Shown: positions 31,414-42,085 of the stretch, in pieces
Position numbering within the stretch: the first letter of the stretch is position 1
Layout: each line of letters begins with the position of its first letter
Origin: Plutella xylostella
Taxonomy: Eukaryota; Arthropoda; Insecta; Lepidoptera; Plutellidae
DNA length: 64,000 bases
NCBI RefSeq assembly: GCF_932276165.1
Contig: NC_063993.1
Span: 10,798,001-10,862,000, forward strand
Reading direction: 5' to 3'
Position numbers and translations under genes: made by a program
Notes under the pieces: generated by a model
The model's database searches: none
What the model was told of the DNA's origin: nothing
The model's input: only the letters and a program-made list of their open reading frames with translations

Positions 31414-33019
31414 CACAATCAATAGTGAAAAAAAATAATAAACACGCCATTTTAGTCAATCGACATAAAAAGATCATGCTCAGCAATATCCCTGCAGGAC
31501 GCCTTCATAAATTCCAGCGGAGCATAGACAAATGTAGGGTGTCCACGCATACAGCTTACGCGGGACTGTCCCGCCATCCATCAACACTCGACAAAACAAG
31601 CACCGAACGACACTACACCGTGTCAGCGATAACCGAACGTACTATCCGATCCTTTCAGAACCTTGTCAGATTAAAACCACGCTCGGCTCGAGTCGGGCAT
31701 TTGCTGGCGAGTCTAGTCAGGTTTATTGTGACGTAGCTCAAAAGTGGCCATATATTTATTGGAGCCGAGGTTACGATTTTATGTCGCCCCGTGGTTTATG
31801 CCTCGTTTTATGATGTAGGAAGCGTGAGACAAGCCCGATAAGGACTTGTTTGGTTGTCTTGTTGCCTTGTAGTTGGATATTTTGATGGTTTAATTTGAAT
31901 GGGAAGTAAAGCCGACGTTATTTATTGGGTACGATAAGGTAGAATAGTACCAGTTAGACCTAGTGTAGTGGTAAGAAGGATTTTACTGTCATCTTTGGTT
32001 TATGTTACACCAAAGTTTATAGACTATTACCGTCCGTCAATCTAAGTTTAAGAAAATGTCTTAGTAAATAATTTTGTCGTCTAAAATTTCGTATCCAAAA
32101 AAATGCTACTTGGGAAATTCCGTCCTTATTTGTTACAATAAGGCGCGTATAAAAATATAATTGGTCATAAATGAGTTTTTCCCTCACATAACGTCTTCTT
32201 TGAGGGTAGTAAAAATCGCGTTACCGAGCTGCGTCAAACAAAATAAATCTTTGATGCTGAGAAGGTGTTTTATATTTTGTAGTTTTTTTTTGTTACAACA
32301 TAACATAATGTCTCACATGTTTCTGTATCGATAAGGTTTGTGACAACCCTACGATAGGAGAACTTATCGGCTCTGATATTCGGTTTACAACTTTATGCAG
32401 TATGTTATGTTATGTTTTGTTTATCTATGGCATTGTACAAGCTATGTTTCAGTTTACAGAAGTAATCTTGAAAATATTAACCTTAACAGAGTTGAGTCAC
32501 TCAATTTGACCCTTCAATTAGCGACGTTCATGAAAAATTAGCCAGGACTAGTAAAATATTAAGGATTCTTTTATTATCATAGAAAAAAAATACAAAGGAT
32601 ATAAAAATATGCCGGCGCTCTTTTTTCCCATTTCTACCTATAATTTAAAAATATGTGGGCATGATAAAATGTAGGCATTATTCCGAGCAACAACTTAATA
32701 ATATTCAAGTGACGTGTAAAGTGTGCTCAGTCCCTGATTTATGGCCACCCTCACCCTATTGTCCTCTTGGGAGTAAAGAATGGACACCCTAGTGTCGAGT
32801 GTCAGGTGAACAACTTATTTTAAAATATTTTTTTTAGTTTTTTCATAATATTTAAACATGAAGAACATATTTACGAAACTGGTAAGTACTGCAACAATAC
32901 AATCAGTCACAACAAACTAACGATGATCTTTTCAGTAAAACAAAAGGTTTGAGGTACTAAGTAAGCTTCATTACGTTTAGGTAACTAACATCTCAGTCCG
33001 TATAAAACGTATTGGTCTA
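31414..33019. other. Intergenic stretch with clustered TTTAT(G/T) sites
   Basis: Between 31750 and 31815 four TTTATT/TTTATG sequences (ATATTTATTGGAG, GATTTTATGTCG, GGTTTATGCC, CGTTTTATGATG) lie within about 60 bp in balanced-composition DNA, a possible Caudal/Abd-B-type binding cluster. The frame ending at 31736 begins inside the SINE fragment and is not supported as a gene. Confidence 0.3.
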
Positions 33020-33308
33020 ATATCGTCGCAGTCGTAGAACAATGACGGATCTGCAAAACAGCAACTTTACAGGAGAGCCAGTTAAAGTTTTTAAACAACG
33101 TTTTATTCGATAAAATGAAAACGGCTGAAGCGATTCATTTGAAATTTGGTCACATTATTATACGAATGGACTTTTGCAATATAGCCTGTATAATTAGTCT
33201 GTAATAAGTCTAGGTTTCCTGAAAAATCAGATAGGTCATTGTTCTATGTATCCTACTATGTCGCATTATATGATACGTCGTTTTTTTACGGACTTTTATT
33301 GCGTATCT

Positions 33309-34217
33309 CTCTCTCTCTCTCTCTCTCAGCCTTCCGTAGTCCACTGTTGGACATAGGCCTCTCCTAACGATCGCCACCCCAAACGGTCACCCGCCATCTG
33401 CATCCAGCGGCTTCCCGCTACCTTCCGCAGATCATCAGACCAACGGGTTGGGGGGCGACCGACACGCCGTTTGCCGACACGGGGTCTCCACTCCAGAACC
33501 TTTCTACTCCAGCGGTCGTCGGCTCTGCGGGCTACGTGGCCAGCCCATTGCCATTTCAGCGTGCTAATCCTTTTGGCTATGTCGGTAACTTTAGTTCTCC
33601 TGCGGATTTCTTCATTACGAATCCTATCTCGCAGGGACACGCCTAACATAGCCCTTTCCATAGCACGCTGAGCAACTCTGAGCTTGTGGATAAGCCCTTT
33701 GGTGAAGCACCACGTCTCGGCTCCGTAAGTCATCACTGGCAACACGCACTGATTGAAAACTTTTGTTTTCAGACACTGAGGTATGTTTTCAGTGAAGATG
33801 TGTCGTAATTTCCCGAACGCTGCCCATCCGAGTTGGATTCTACGAGCTACCTCTTTATCGAAGTTGGATTTACCTAATCGGATCACTTGTCCTAGGTAGG
33901 GATACTGATCAACAACTTCGATGGTGACACCTCCTACAGTTACGGGCGATGATGAAACATGTTCGTTCGACATGACCTTTGTCTTGTCCATGTTCATTTT
34001 CAGCCCAACTTGTTTAGAGGCATCATTGAGGTCTGTGAGCATTTCGCCCAACTCCTCCAGCGTTTCCGCCATAATAACTATGTCATCAGCAAATCGTAGA
34101 TGAGAGATATATTCGCCATTGACGTTAATGCCCAGTCTTTTCCACTCTACAAGCTTAAAAACATCTTCCAGTGCACAGGTGAACAGTTTCGGAGAAATAA
34201 CATCTCCCTGTCTCATA
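33309..34217 (-). mobile_element. Young 5'-truncated RTE LINE with 12 bp TSD
   Basis: TATTGCGTATCT at 33297-33308 and 34218-34229 flanks the insertion exactly. The 3' end on the left is (CT)n on the plus strand, i.e. a (GA)n tail directly after the stop codon. The 5' end is cut inside the reverse transcriptase domain. It is almost identical to the pieces at 28761-29317. It inserted into the left inner part of element B. Confidence 0.95.
33326..34216 (-). CDS. RTE-clade reverse transcriptase, C-terminal part
   Basis: This 296-residue frame is the C-terminal part of the LINE-encoded endonuclease/reverse transcriptase, which copies element RNA into nicked target DNA. RQGDVISPKLF (residues 2-12) is the conserved motif before the catalytic core, and LRFADDIVIM contains the FADD catalytic pair (residues 42-45). 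YPYLGQVIR (about 108-116) and the C-terminal WAGHVARRADDRW and GRPPTRWSDDL blocks follow, ending GEAYVQQWTTEG and a stop. There are no internal stops. The ATG at 34214-34216 is created at the truncation point (the family motif is GVRQGD), so it is not a natural start. The endonuclease and first half of the RT are missing; full RTE proteins are around 900-1000 residues. It cannot be functional alone. Confidence 0.9.
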   Translation of the reverse strand: MRQGDVISPKLFTCALEDVFKLVEWKRLGINVNGEYISHLRFADDIVIMAETLEELGEMLTDLNDASKQVGLKMNMDKTKVMSNEHVSSSPVTVGGVTIEVVDQYPYLGQVIRLGKSNFDKEVARRIQLGWAAFGKLRHIFTENIPQCLKTKVFNQCVLPVMTYGAETWCFTKGLIHKLRVAQRAMERAMLGVSLRDRIRNEEIRRRTKVTDIAKRISTLKWQWAGHVARRADDRWSRKVLEWRPRVGKRRVGRPPTRWSDDLRKVAGSRWMQMAGDRLGWRSLGEAYVQQWTTEG

Positions 34218-34413
34218 TATTGCGTATCTAATGGCGTATTATACTTTTCGTCGTTGTTTTAGGGAATATATGGAAAAATTCAAAGACGGATCTTTAAATA
34301 ACCTATTTAGGAGGGTGCTGATTGCGCTATATTATTTTTTGTTTAGGTCCTAATTTTTTTTACCAAATACAATTATTTTATAAAATGTTTTTTGAAGACC
34401 CCATTGTGTCCAA

Positions 34414-34850
34414 GCATCAGCCAATAATCATCCAATGCTAAACATAGGCCTCTCCCAAGGAGCTCCACAACACTCGGTCCTCGGGCTTCCTCATCCAGCC
34501 ACTACTGGCTACCAGCCTACGGTTGTCCTTATTTGTGACTCGAGAATTCGTCGACCCCAACGGTTATTGGTTCTTCGGCAGATATAGCCACAATAGCCAG
34601 CCCACTGCCACTTCAGCTTGCACATTTTGACAGCTATATCGGTAATCTTAGTCCTCTGACGGATACCCTCATTTCTGATACGATCGGTGATTTAAATCGG
34701 TGGACCAGTACTACCCACCTATCTGCCCCATACGTCGTCACTAGCAAGATGCACTGGTTGAAGAAGACTTTTGTCTTCTGGCTCTAATGATAAAAGTCTT
34801 CTTCTCTGATCAGGGATGGCCGAGGAGAATATGTGACGGAGTTTCCCAAC
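34414..34850 (-). pseudogene. Dead RTE LINE fragment (C-terminal part, second family)
   Basis: On the minus strand: GGATAACCAGTC-like and SSGWMRKPEDRVLW, SSLGRGLCLALDDYW at the 3' side, with KVQAEVAVGWLLWLYL and ITDIAVK-like upstream. Frameshifts and stops break it. The 45687-45802 insertion carries the same MRKAEDRVLWRSLGEAYVQ end, so both come from one family. The tail CATCAGCCAATAATCATCC on the plus strand is its 3' end. Confidence 0.75.
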
Positions 34851-35938
34851 TCAATTGTGACATTTGTGACCTTTTGCTGGGCAAAGGTCTCTTCCTGGGT
34901 CTTCCAGCTATCCCTGTTCATGGCCTCCTCATTCCAGTTCCTACTAAACACGTCTAGGTCATCCCGTTATCTTCTTCTGGGTCTGCCCCTGTGCCGGCGG
35001 CCGTTATTGGCTACCCATTTGGTAGCATTTTTACCCTACCTATTCGGCTGCATACGAAAGACGTGCGCCGCCCAGTCTCACTTCAGTTTGGCGGTCTTAG
35101 CACCCACGACGAAGGACGCTATCTCGCCCAAATAAATTACTCATTGACATATTGTATTTCCTGCCTATCTACCTCAACCCTACGTTTCGTGCTGTCATGT
35201 CTGTTGTCTTCGAACGGTTCACCTTTAGTCCAACTTCAAGGCTTGCCGTGGATAGCTCTCGCAACATTTGTTGGAGCTCGGGCGTTGAGTGGGAGAATAG
35301 GGCAATATCGACCGCAAAGCCGAGGTTTGAATATTTTTTACTTCCGAAATTGATGTCCTTAATTGTCCTCCCAGGACTGTGTCAACTTCTTGAAGACTCT
35401 TCTTTGAGGAAAATTGTAAAGCGTGTACAGCGAGGGTCGCCTTGTATGACACCTGGACACCCTTTTCAATCGGAAACGTTGGACCAGTACCAGGTTTTTC
35501 CAATTTCACGTTGGCTGAGCTGTTTATGTAGATAACGATTACGAGTTCGATGTAGGTTGGATGAATTTTGTGGTGTTAAGGGCGGAAAGTATTGCTTGAT
35601 GGTAGATACTGTCGAAACCTTTTGTATAGTCAATAAATACATGGTAAAGTGGTGTGTGAACTTTTCAATAATCTGATTGAGCGTGTATAGAGGGTTCGCG
35701 GTAGAATAACTAGGTCGGAAACCGGCTTGTTCTGGTGGTTGATGTTAGTTCAGCAGAAAACGGATGCGATTGTGAATTATTTATACATGTGTGATGTCAA
35801 GCTAACGGGTCTATAGTTTCCGAGGTCAGATTTCTCACCCTTTTTATGGAGAAGTAAGTATAATGTGAGAATTACTGAATTTACGGGTAATTTTTCCTGA
35901 AATTAATACCTGAATAAAGTGGGCTCACCTATTTTTAA
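34851..35938 (-). pseudogene. Dead RTE LINE (RT to C-terminus, third family)
   Basis: Minus-strand fragments in order: KGEKSDLGNYRPVSLTSH (about 35800-35880), DYTKGFDSIYHQA-like (about 35600), GVIQGDPRCT near 35440, GFAVDIALFSHSTPELQQML (about 35260-35320), SLEVGLKVNRSKTTDMTA, then AKLKWDWAAHVFRMQPNR and RGRPRRR-RDDLDVF (about 34930-35080). The catalytic FADD is FAVD. Several stops and frameshifts are present. The domain order is that of an RTE protein, with part between the RT and the C-terminal domain lost. Confidence 0.8.
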
Positions 35939-35949
35939 GACGGAAAGCC

Positions 35950-36286
35950 CCAGTATCAATCAAATGCTGGTGATTGTGAAACAGCTGAGGAAACTGATCA
36001 TCCCCAAGCAGTTCAAGATGATCCTTACATAGCTACGGATAAGATGATACCAATTTCCTTAATTATTTACTGCCCGCAAACAGTAAATTCACTGCTGTCC
36101 GATCACGTTGACTCCCCCGCGATGTCATTCACCCCTAGAACTAGAGAATTTACTGATTGTGGTCTGTCAATGAAGGAAATTGCTGTCATCTTATGCGTAG
36201 CCATGTAAGGATCCTCTCAAACTGCTTCGCGATGGTCATTATCCTCAGCTGTTTGACAATCACCAGCATTCGGTTGATGCTAGGAC
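35950..36286. mobile_element. Inverted-repeat element, ~140 bp arms
   Basis: The left arm (35950-36090) and right arm (36146-36286) are inverted copies around a 55 bp centre. Landmarks in the left arm are AATGCTGGTGATTGTGAAAC, AGCTGAGGA, GATCCTTACATAGCTACG and CAATTTCCTT, and their complements appear in reverse order in the right arm. Agreement is imperfect (about 80-85% by eye). No TSD is clear. It borders the dead RTE copy. Confidence 0.75.
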
Positions 36287-37002
36287 TTTTCCTTTGCAGT
36301 TGATGTAACGGTAGCTGTTAATACAGAAATTTTATCTTTGATGTGGATTCTACGGCTGACTTGGTTTGTATGTTTGGTAACTCATGCAAATGGCTGGAAA
36401 AACATAATTCCAAACCTACCCGCAAGGTACCGTGCTCCCATCGTCACCTGCCTCTGGCAGTAGAGTTGATGAACAACAAAAGTACTTAAGTACATAATTT
36501 TACATTGTTTTTTAGCACATAGTTTTAAAAACATAATAAATTAGCAAAAATATACTGAAAAATCATAAATTTATTAATTTTCCATTGAAAATACGTGATA
36601 TTATGAAAGAACAACGACGTATTCTAAAATAATTCCAAAGAATAACGACGGTTATCTACACACGTCTACCACTTATCCATAGAACAATGACGGTATATAC
36701 AAAACACCAATAGTTAGGACAAAGAACATAGTCGCATTTGAAATACCGTCACAAAATTTAACAAACAAACAATATTGTTTTTTTAATACACCGTACCTAA
36801 TTATAACTAACTTCTCAATGATTTTAGCGAAAACTAGGTCTTTTATTTTTTTTTAAACAAAGTTCCAAGAATAACGACGGATTTAAGAGACCGTCTTTGT
36901 TCTATGGGAGAAGTATTAAAAAAATATTTACTTGGAAAACAGAACTTTTTAAATAATAATTATAGCAAAAAAACATTTTAAGTACTCATTACATGTTCCA
37001 TG
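36287..37002. other. Interior of element B rich in GAACAATGACGG motifs
   Basis: Five copies of the element B motif lie between 36600 and 36900 (AGAACAACGACG, AGAATAACGACGG, AGAACAATGACGG, AGAATAACGACGG, and inverted CCGTCTTTGTTCT). No coding frame was recognised. Confidence 0.55.
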
Positions 37003-37477
37003 TCGTCACCTTAAATCGTAAACCGCCTAACTCCACTTTTTGGCGAAAATGACTTTTTGGTATCAATAGAAGCGTTTTTTCAAGGCGCATCTACTCGTAT
37101 TACTCGTAAATCGATAAAAAATCTGAATTCTGAGAAAATTTAGTTTTCGTTTTCCTCCTAACTCTAAGTCGTGATTTTTAAACAATAAAACCTCGTAACT
37201 CCTCCTACTCCCATACAACAAGCGATGTAGGCGGGAGTGAACGTACATTTTTGCAATAAAACTATGTGTTTGGCTTTGTTTTTATTACTACATAAATAAA
37301 TTATTGAACTTAACACTCTTATTGATCAATTTATAGTTAAATTTTGCTATTTTTTAGCAATATTATGCTCTTAAATTAAAAGTTACGCGTATATCACAAA
37401 CAAAATATTTTGTATATTTTGGTTGGAATCAGCACTTTACTACATACTAATATAGGTTTTTTGCAAACAAGGCAGGA

Positions 37478-38698
37478 CGGCTGCTGCAACCCGTTGCTGA
37501 CGAATCCATCCATCCTCTAACCGATCTCATCACAGTCATTCTCTTCGACTTGACAAGATAGGTGCTCCTTGAAGGGCAGTAGATTGCACGGCACCCGTAT
37601 AGATGCGAAGGACTCATTTGCGAGGGCCCTCAGATTTGAAAGTAGCCCGTGCACTGCATGGCGTGTAGAGCACCAGCTACGAGTACTCTTTGATTCTGGG
37701 GAACTAACATCTTGCAATGCTCCTTGAATGACCAGCAACTATCTACGACTAGGCTGAGGTAGCACATGTGCCGTTCTATAGCAATATGAACCTCACTAAC
37801 CCGCACTGACAGATCTGTTGGCTCCCTGCTCATTAGGAGTTTGTAGGATATCAGGAGGGGCGCTGTTTTAAGGCCTAGGCGGTGGATCATGCCACTATCG
37901 TCTTTGATAAATCATCCTCGATGAACGCTCTCTCAGCCATCTTCAATGTGTGTCACATTGAAGATGGAGATCAGCAGAATGAATTGTGCTAACGCCTTTT
38001 GCGAGCTTCATTTGCAGGACAGTATTGTATGCCAAGTTATATTGCAGAGGTGTTCAAGACCGACCCCTGTGGAACTCCACAACTGACCTCCTTCTGCGAA
38101 CATTATCCCTCTCTTATCGGGTAATTATTGTACCAGTTGGACCTCTGACTATTTGCTGGAGGTAGGATCGGCCGATGGTATTCAAGAGAGGCCCTGAAGG
38201 TTCCTCAAGGGATAGAGTTGAACGGGTACACCATGTCTAATCCTTGGTCTAATCTAACACCCAGCGCAACTATCCCCGCGGTTCACATCCTGCTCCGACA
38301 GTGAACGAACATAGAAGTACTTCTACTAATACGTAATGTATCCACTATTGATTGTACATTTCGTAAGCCAAACTGACAATCCGAAAGGTAATGACCGTTC
38401 ATCCAGGGGTGTCACCAATTTAAAAAGCTTGTCAGCCTCTTACAGCCGGCAGATGGGTCTGTACATAGAAAAAGAATCTGCAGGACTGCTTTCTTTCTTC
38501 AGGAGCTTTAACGTGGCCTCGTTTCAGTCAGTGGACACCTCAATGGCACTCTGGCTGCTGTTCAACAGACAGATAAACTTTCTGTACAAACCAGCTTTGA
38601 GTGCCAGCACTCACACGCGGTCTGGTATTCCATCGGGGCTAGGAACAGTCTTTTGCGCTCTGTTCCAACTCTAGATCCGTCACTCCTTGCTCGTCAGA
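37478..38698 (-). pseudogene. Dead R1-like LINE reverse transcriptase
   Basis: Minus-strand pieces in RT order: PDGIPDRVWVLALKAGLYRK (about 38570-38640), SFSMYRPICRL (about 38440-38475), CGVPQGSVL (about 38070-38100), KLAKGVSTIHSAD (about 37990-38040) and IHRLGLKTAPLLISYKLL, EVHIAIERHMCYLSLVVD, SCWSFKEH (37700-37890). These are the order and motifs of R1-clade non-LTR elements. The catalytic Y/FADD is degraded to HSAD, and frameshifts and stops separate the pieces. No 28S rDNA flank is seen, so it is an R1-like dispersed element. Confidence 0.8.
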
Positions 38699-38835
38699 TG
38701 ATAGAATAGAATAGAATACTCTTTATTTTTCACCATTAAAGAAAACGTGATGATGTTCCTAGTCCCTGGGAAACAGCGTGCTTACCAGGGATTCAACGGC
38801 AACGGCGGGACCATGGCCTCCTAGTACTGATTTAT
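38699..38835 (-). mobile_element. LINE 3' UTR with (ATTCT)n tail
   Basis: GATAGAATAGAATAGAATAC then TCTTTATTTTTCACC on the plus strand is the complement of an AATAAAG-type signal followed by a (ATTCT)n tail. The body to about 38835 (TGGGAAACAGCGTGCTTACC) has no recognised domain. Confidence 0.5.
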
Positions 38836-39551
38836 GTTTTTTACTGCTTATAACGATGACTGCTGATTATATAATCATTTTATTAAGTACATCAATAATA
38901 CTATAAATTTCAAGTAAAAGGAAAAGGTAAGTAGATTTATCTATATTTGAACAGCGTAAGTCCATCAAAGAGATCAATATTTTTCATAATCAAAGTCCGA
39001 AAAACTCGTATTTCCAGGAAAAACACTTATCTCCAATAATAGTATTCACATAGAGATCGGGAAAAGATCGTAAGTCCATTTTATGTATAAAGCGATAAAA
39101 ATAACTAATTTTTCATAACGCCATTGAATGCGCAACCACTTTTTTTGTCTAGTATCAAAAAAATATTAGGGGGTATCCTAAGTAGAAGTACAAAATAAAC
39201 AGTTTTTTTTGTCTCCTGTAAAATTTGCTCGCGTGGAGTTGGGCGGTTTACGATTTAAGGTGACGATGTGCTCCTACAGAGAACACTGACAGAACAAACA
39301 AACCGTCGCGCGGCAGCGGGTCGCGGGGGGTGAGGTTCACCGCGGAACATGGACGGGACGGCACAAGCGCCCATGTTCTACGCGAAAAAATCAAAACCGT
39401 CAGTGTTCGACTCTGTATTTCGCTTATTATAAAAGATTTTTAAAAAAACTTTTGTTGTATAGGTAAATAATGAAATTTTTAAGAAGAATCTGCAATAATC
39501 CGAAAATCGAAAAAAATCAGATCCGTCACTGTTCTACGACTGCGACGATAT

Positions 39552-40594
39552 AAATAAGATACATTTTCATAATTATCTTAAAAGAGAGGAAAGCATTGAT
39601 CTAAGCAAGAATGGCTTTCTTCATATTTTTATGATGAAAATAAACCAACAGACAATAATTGTAATCCGCTTACAACATTACACCGGCGGACGCTGCCTAA
39701 GCTAAATAAGTTTTATTACAAAGCCATAGAGTCCAATTTGTTTTACAAACATAGTCAAATTGAGATGGTAAATAAATCTTAGTTGACAAATTTAATACGG
39801 GTATTCTTATAGGTCATTAATACGACTACAAAAGAAATGGTTGACAAGATCTGATTTAAAAAAAAAACTTGAAGAGGACTAAACATGGCAATAAAAATTA
39901 CCAGGGTTGTCTACGCAGTAAAAAGGGTAAATATGTTTATCCATACAACCAACAGTAGATAGTATATTAGGAGGTTTAGGAGGAAGAGGAGGCAGTAATG
40001 GCCAATTTAAACAAAATAAAATAAAATAAAAATAATTAATTAATTATTGGCTTTCGTTAGATCGTGTACCTTTTTATTTGATTTTGTTACATCCTTTTCT
40101 GTCCACTTATTAGTAGGTATAGAGTAGAGACGATGTATGATCCGCTCTACAAACAATAATTTATTTACATTAAGGTATTTAAGTAGGTAAAACTTGCAGT
40201 GTATTTATAATATAATTTATAACTTCAGTATCAACCTCTTAAGAGTGACAACCCTATATGTTACACATCTTATCGCTCACAGGTACAATCGCATCAATCG
40301 CCTATGCTAGGGCGGTGATCTTCTTAATTCCTTCCCCCATTGTACCTGTTTCATGCACCAACAAGTTTCAATTACTTACGAGGGTAGATACTTCAAAAAA
40401 GTATATTTTTTTCTGACGCAGATGCTGTCTTTAACGAACATGACTGTGCAATTGTGCAGCGCAAATTTTACGCAACGACAGACCTTTTTTTCTTTACTAA
40501 TAATAATAATAATCCTGTTTTGTGTTATCCGGGGTTGTAAGATTTGTAAATAGTGCATTGTAATAGGACTCCGGAATTGAGATTAGATAGGTAA
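39552..40594. other. AT-rich intergenic stretch
   Basis: Nothing was recognised; simple AAT/ATA runs near 40018-40045 and 40499-40513. Confidence 0.35.
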
Positions 40595-40797
40595 TCCTAA
40601 CTAATATTATAAATGCAAAAGTAACTGTGTCTGTCTGTCTGTCTGTTACTCTTTCACGCCGAAAGTACTGAACGGATTTGAATGAAATTTGGTATACATA
40701 CGGTCTAGACCCTGGGAAAGAACATAGGCTACTTTTTATCCCGGAATGCCCACGGGAATTTTTTTTAAGGCGAAGCGAAGCGCGCGGGAACAGCTAG
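40595..40797 (+). mobile_element. Non-autonomous Helitron, Lep1 type, copy 1
   Basis: Begins TCCTAACTAATATTATAAAT after A and ends in CTAG before T, the A|T target and CTAG-end rule of Helitrons. A GGCGAAGCGAAGCGCGCGGG segment near the 3' end can fold into the short terminal hairpin. The (TCTG)n run, GAACGGATTTGAATGAAATT and TACTTTTTATCCCGGAAT are constant in all three copies. This family is well known in Lepidoptera. Confidence 0.93.
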
Positions 40798-41466
40798 TTA
40801 GTTATAAAAGGTTGCAGGATAATTAAAATGAAAGTGGTGTTGTAAGTAGGTACTATAAATATCGAAGTCGTTACATAATTTTTGTAGGCAAACTTATGAA
40901 CTTTTGTTCAATAAACACTCTTTAATCAACTACTGTGCAGATTTTATTCACTGGACTTCTTGAAAAAATAAGGTAGGTTGAACTGTTTCTGTGCTTAATT
41001 ATACCCTAATTATACATAATCAAACATATTCTACGAAAAAACAAAACTGTAAAGCTCAAAAAAAAACTGCTTCTCATATTCTGATCCGATCATCGCATAA
41101 TCTTTATTCATATTCCCTATTCATAAAGCAAAGCTTTGCAAGCGTTTTCCGCCCAGGATATTTTGTACTTCAGCAAGTTTCACGTAATTTGTCTAAGTGA
41201 TGGAATATTTCGCTTGCTCGGCAAAAACTTAGCGCTGGAGAAGTGAAAATTCTGCCGGCGCGCCGCCATATTTGCTGCTGATGTGTGGGACCGTCGGCAG
41301 AACTGTTGGGAGTCATTTCATTTTATAACGAATTTCATGTTTACTTGTTTCAAAATGAGCCTTTTTTTATAATTAGTAATTTGTCTGCTTGTCTATTTCT
41401 ATCTGGGTTAACTATATTTCTATGTATTTTACCTACTCTGCATTACAAAAAAAATACATAGGTAGG
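40798..41466. other. Intergenic stretch
   Basis: A GC patch at 41230-41300 (CGGCGCGCCGCCATATTTGC) stands out. No gene was recognised. Confidence 0.3.
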
Positions 41467-41551
41467 TACAGTAAGGTGCAAATAAACCTGACCCCCCTCA
41501 GAAGCATTGTTAGTATGAGAGGGGGGTCAGGTTTCTTTGCACCTGACCGTA
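41467..41551. mobile_element. 85 bp hairpin element with TACAGTCAG-type ends
   Basis: TACAGTAAGGTGCAAATAAA / complement TACGGTCAGGTGCAAAGAAA, then CCTGACCCCCCTC on both arms, leaving about 19 bp in the middle. Both ends lie at TA. It is one of the smallest full TIR elements here. Confidence 0.8.
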
Positions 41552-42085
41552 CTTCCATCCAAATGTTCGATGTGGCACCGCATATTTTTTTTACTATTTT
41601 TTTCTATTTTACCCATAACACAGGCTCTGCCTAGCTTGGGGTCGGATGGCCGTGTGTGAGATGTCCCCACATTATATTATTATATGTTTATAAAATGATG
41701 GCTGTACTATTTACGTATTAGCTAAAATAGTATTTTTTATGTAAAATATAGTTATAGGTACTAATAGAGATACATTTCCAAACAGCCTAAATGTATTCAT
41801 AAAATATCTAATATAACAGAGTCATCGCCAACTATGCTTAACATAATTTCCTTATATATTTCACCATTCTTCTGCTAGCGGTACTAATAGGAGTGTTTTC
41901 ATTTAAAGTATCATTAGTATGTCAGCTTGATCGGGGGTTAATTGAGAACGCCACTCACCCGCTGAGAAAAAACTAAGTAAACGGCAAAAATGCTATTAGA
42001 CGAGCCACGACGACGTTCGCTATCACTTACCTCCATTTCTGACGATCTGATGTTATTATTAACAGATTTATTGAGTCATAAGTCA
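41552..42085. other. AT-rich intergenic stretch
   Basis: Nothing was recognised. Confidence 0.35.

Larger units (their letters stand above)
37003..39266. mobile_element. 2.3 kb TIR element nested in element B (element A)
   Basis: 34 bp ends with one mismatch: TCGTCACCTTAAATCGTAAA at 37003 and its complement ending at 39266. Inside, GTAACTCC/GTAAGTCC-like motifs recur (about 37194, 38954, 39068). It has no transposase frame. Its middle is a dead R1-like LINE, so its own sequence is only about 1 kb. Ends start TCGTC, like those of element B, and are of the same length, so A and B may be related families. Confidence 0.75.
33020..39551. mobile_element. 6.5 kb TIR element with internal motif repeats (element B)
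   Basis: Terminal inverted repeats of 34 bp with one mismatch: ATATCGTCGCAGTCGTAGAA at 33020 and its complement ending at 39551. If the repeat starts at TATCG, TAA is on both sides (possible 3 bp TSD). A motif near (A/T)AGAACAATGACGG recurs at about 33237, 34250, 36607, 36642, 36681, 36869, 36891, 39283 and 39396, in both orientations, and is part of the terminal repeat itself. Such subterminal repeats are transposase-binding sites in several DNA transposon families. No transposase frame is left. Other elements fill most of the interior. Confidence 0.75.

Noticed and set aside
31344..31736. 130-codon plus-strand frame
   Set aside because: It starts inside a SINE fragment, and the rest has no recognisable domain.
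34833..35535. Plus-strand frames of 100-127 codons
   Set aside because: They are opposite-strand shadows of the dead RTE reverse transcriptase, which shows the recognisable motifs on the minus strand.
40376..40558. Short frames on both strands near 40.4 kb
   Set aside because: AT-rich, open by chance, no motif.
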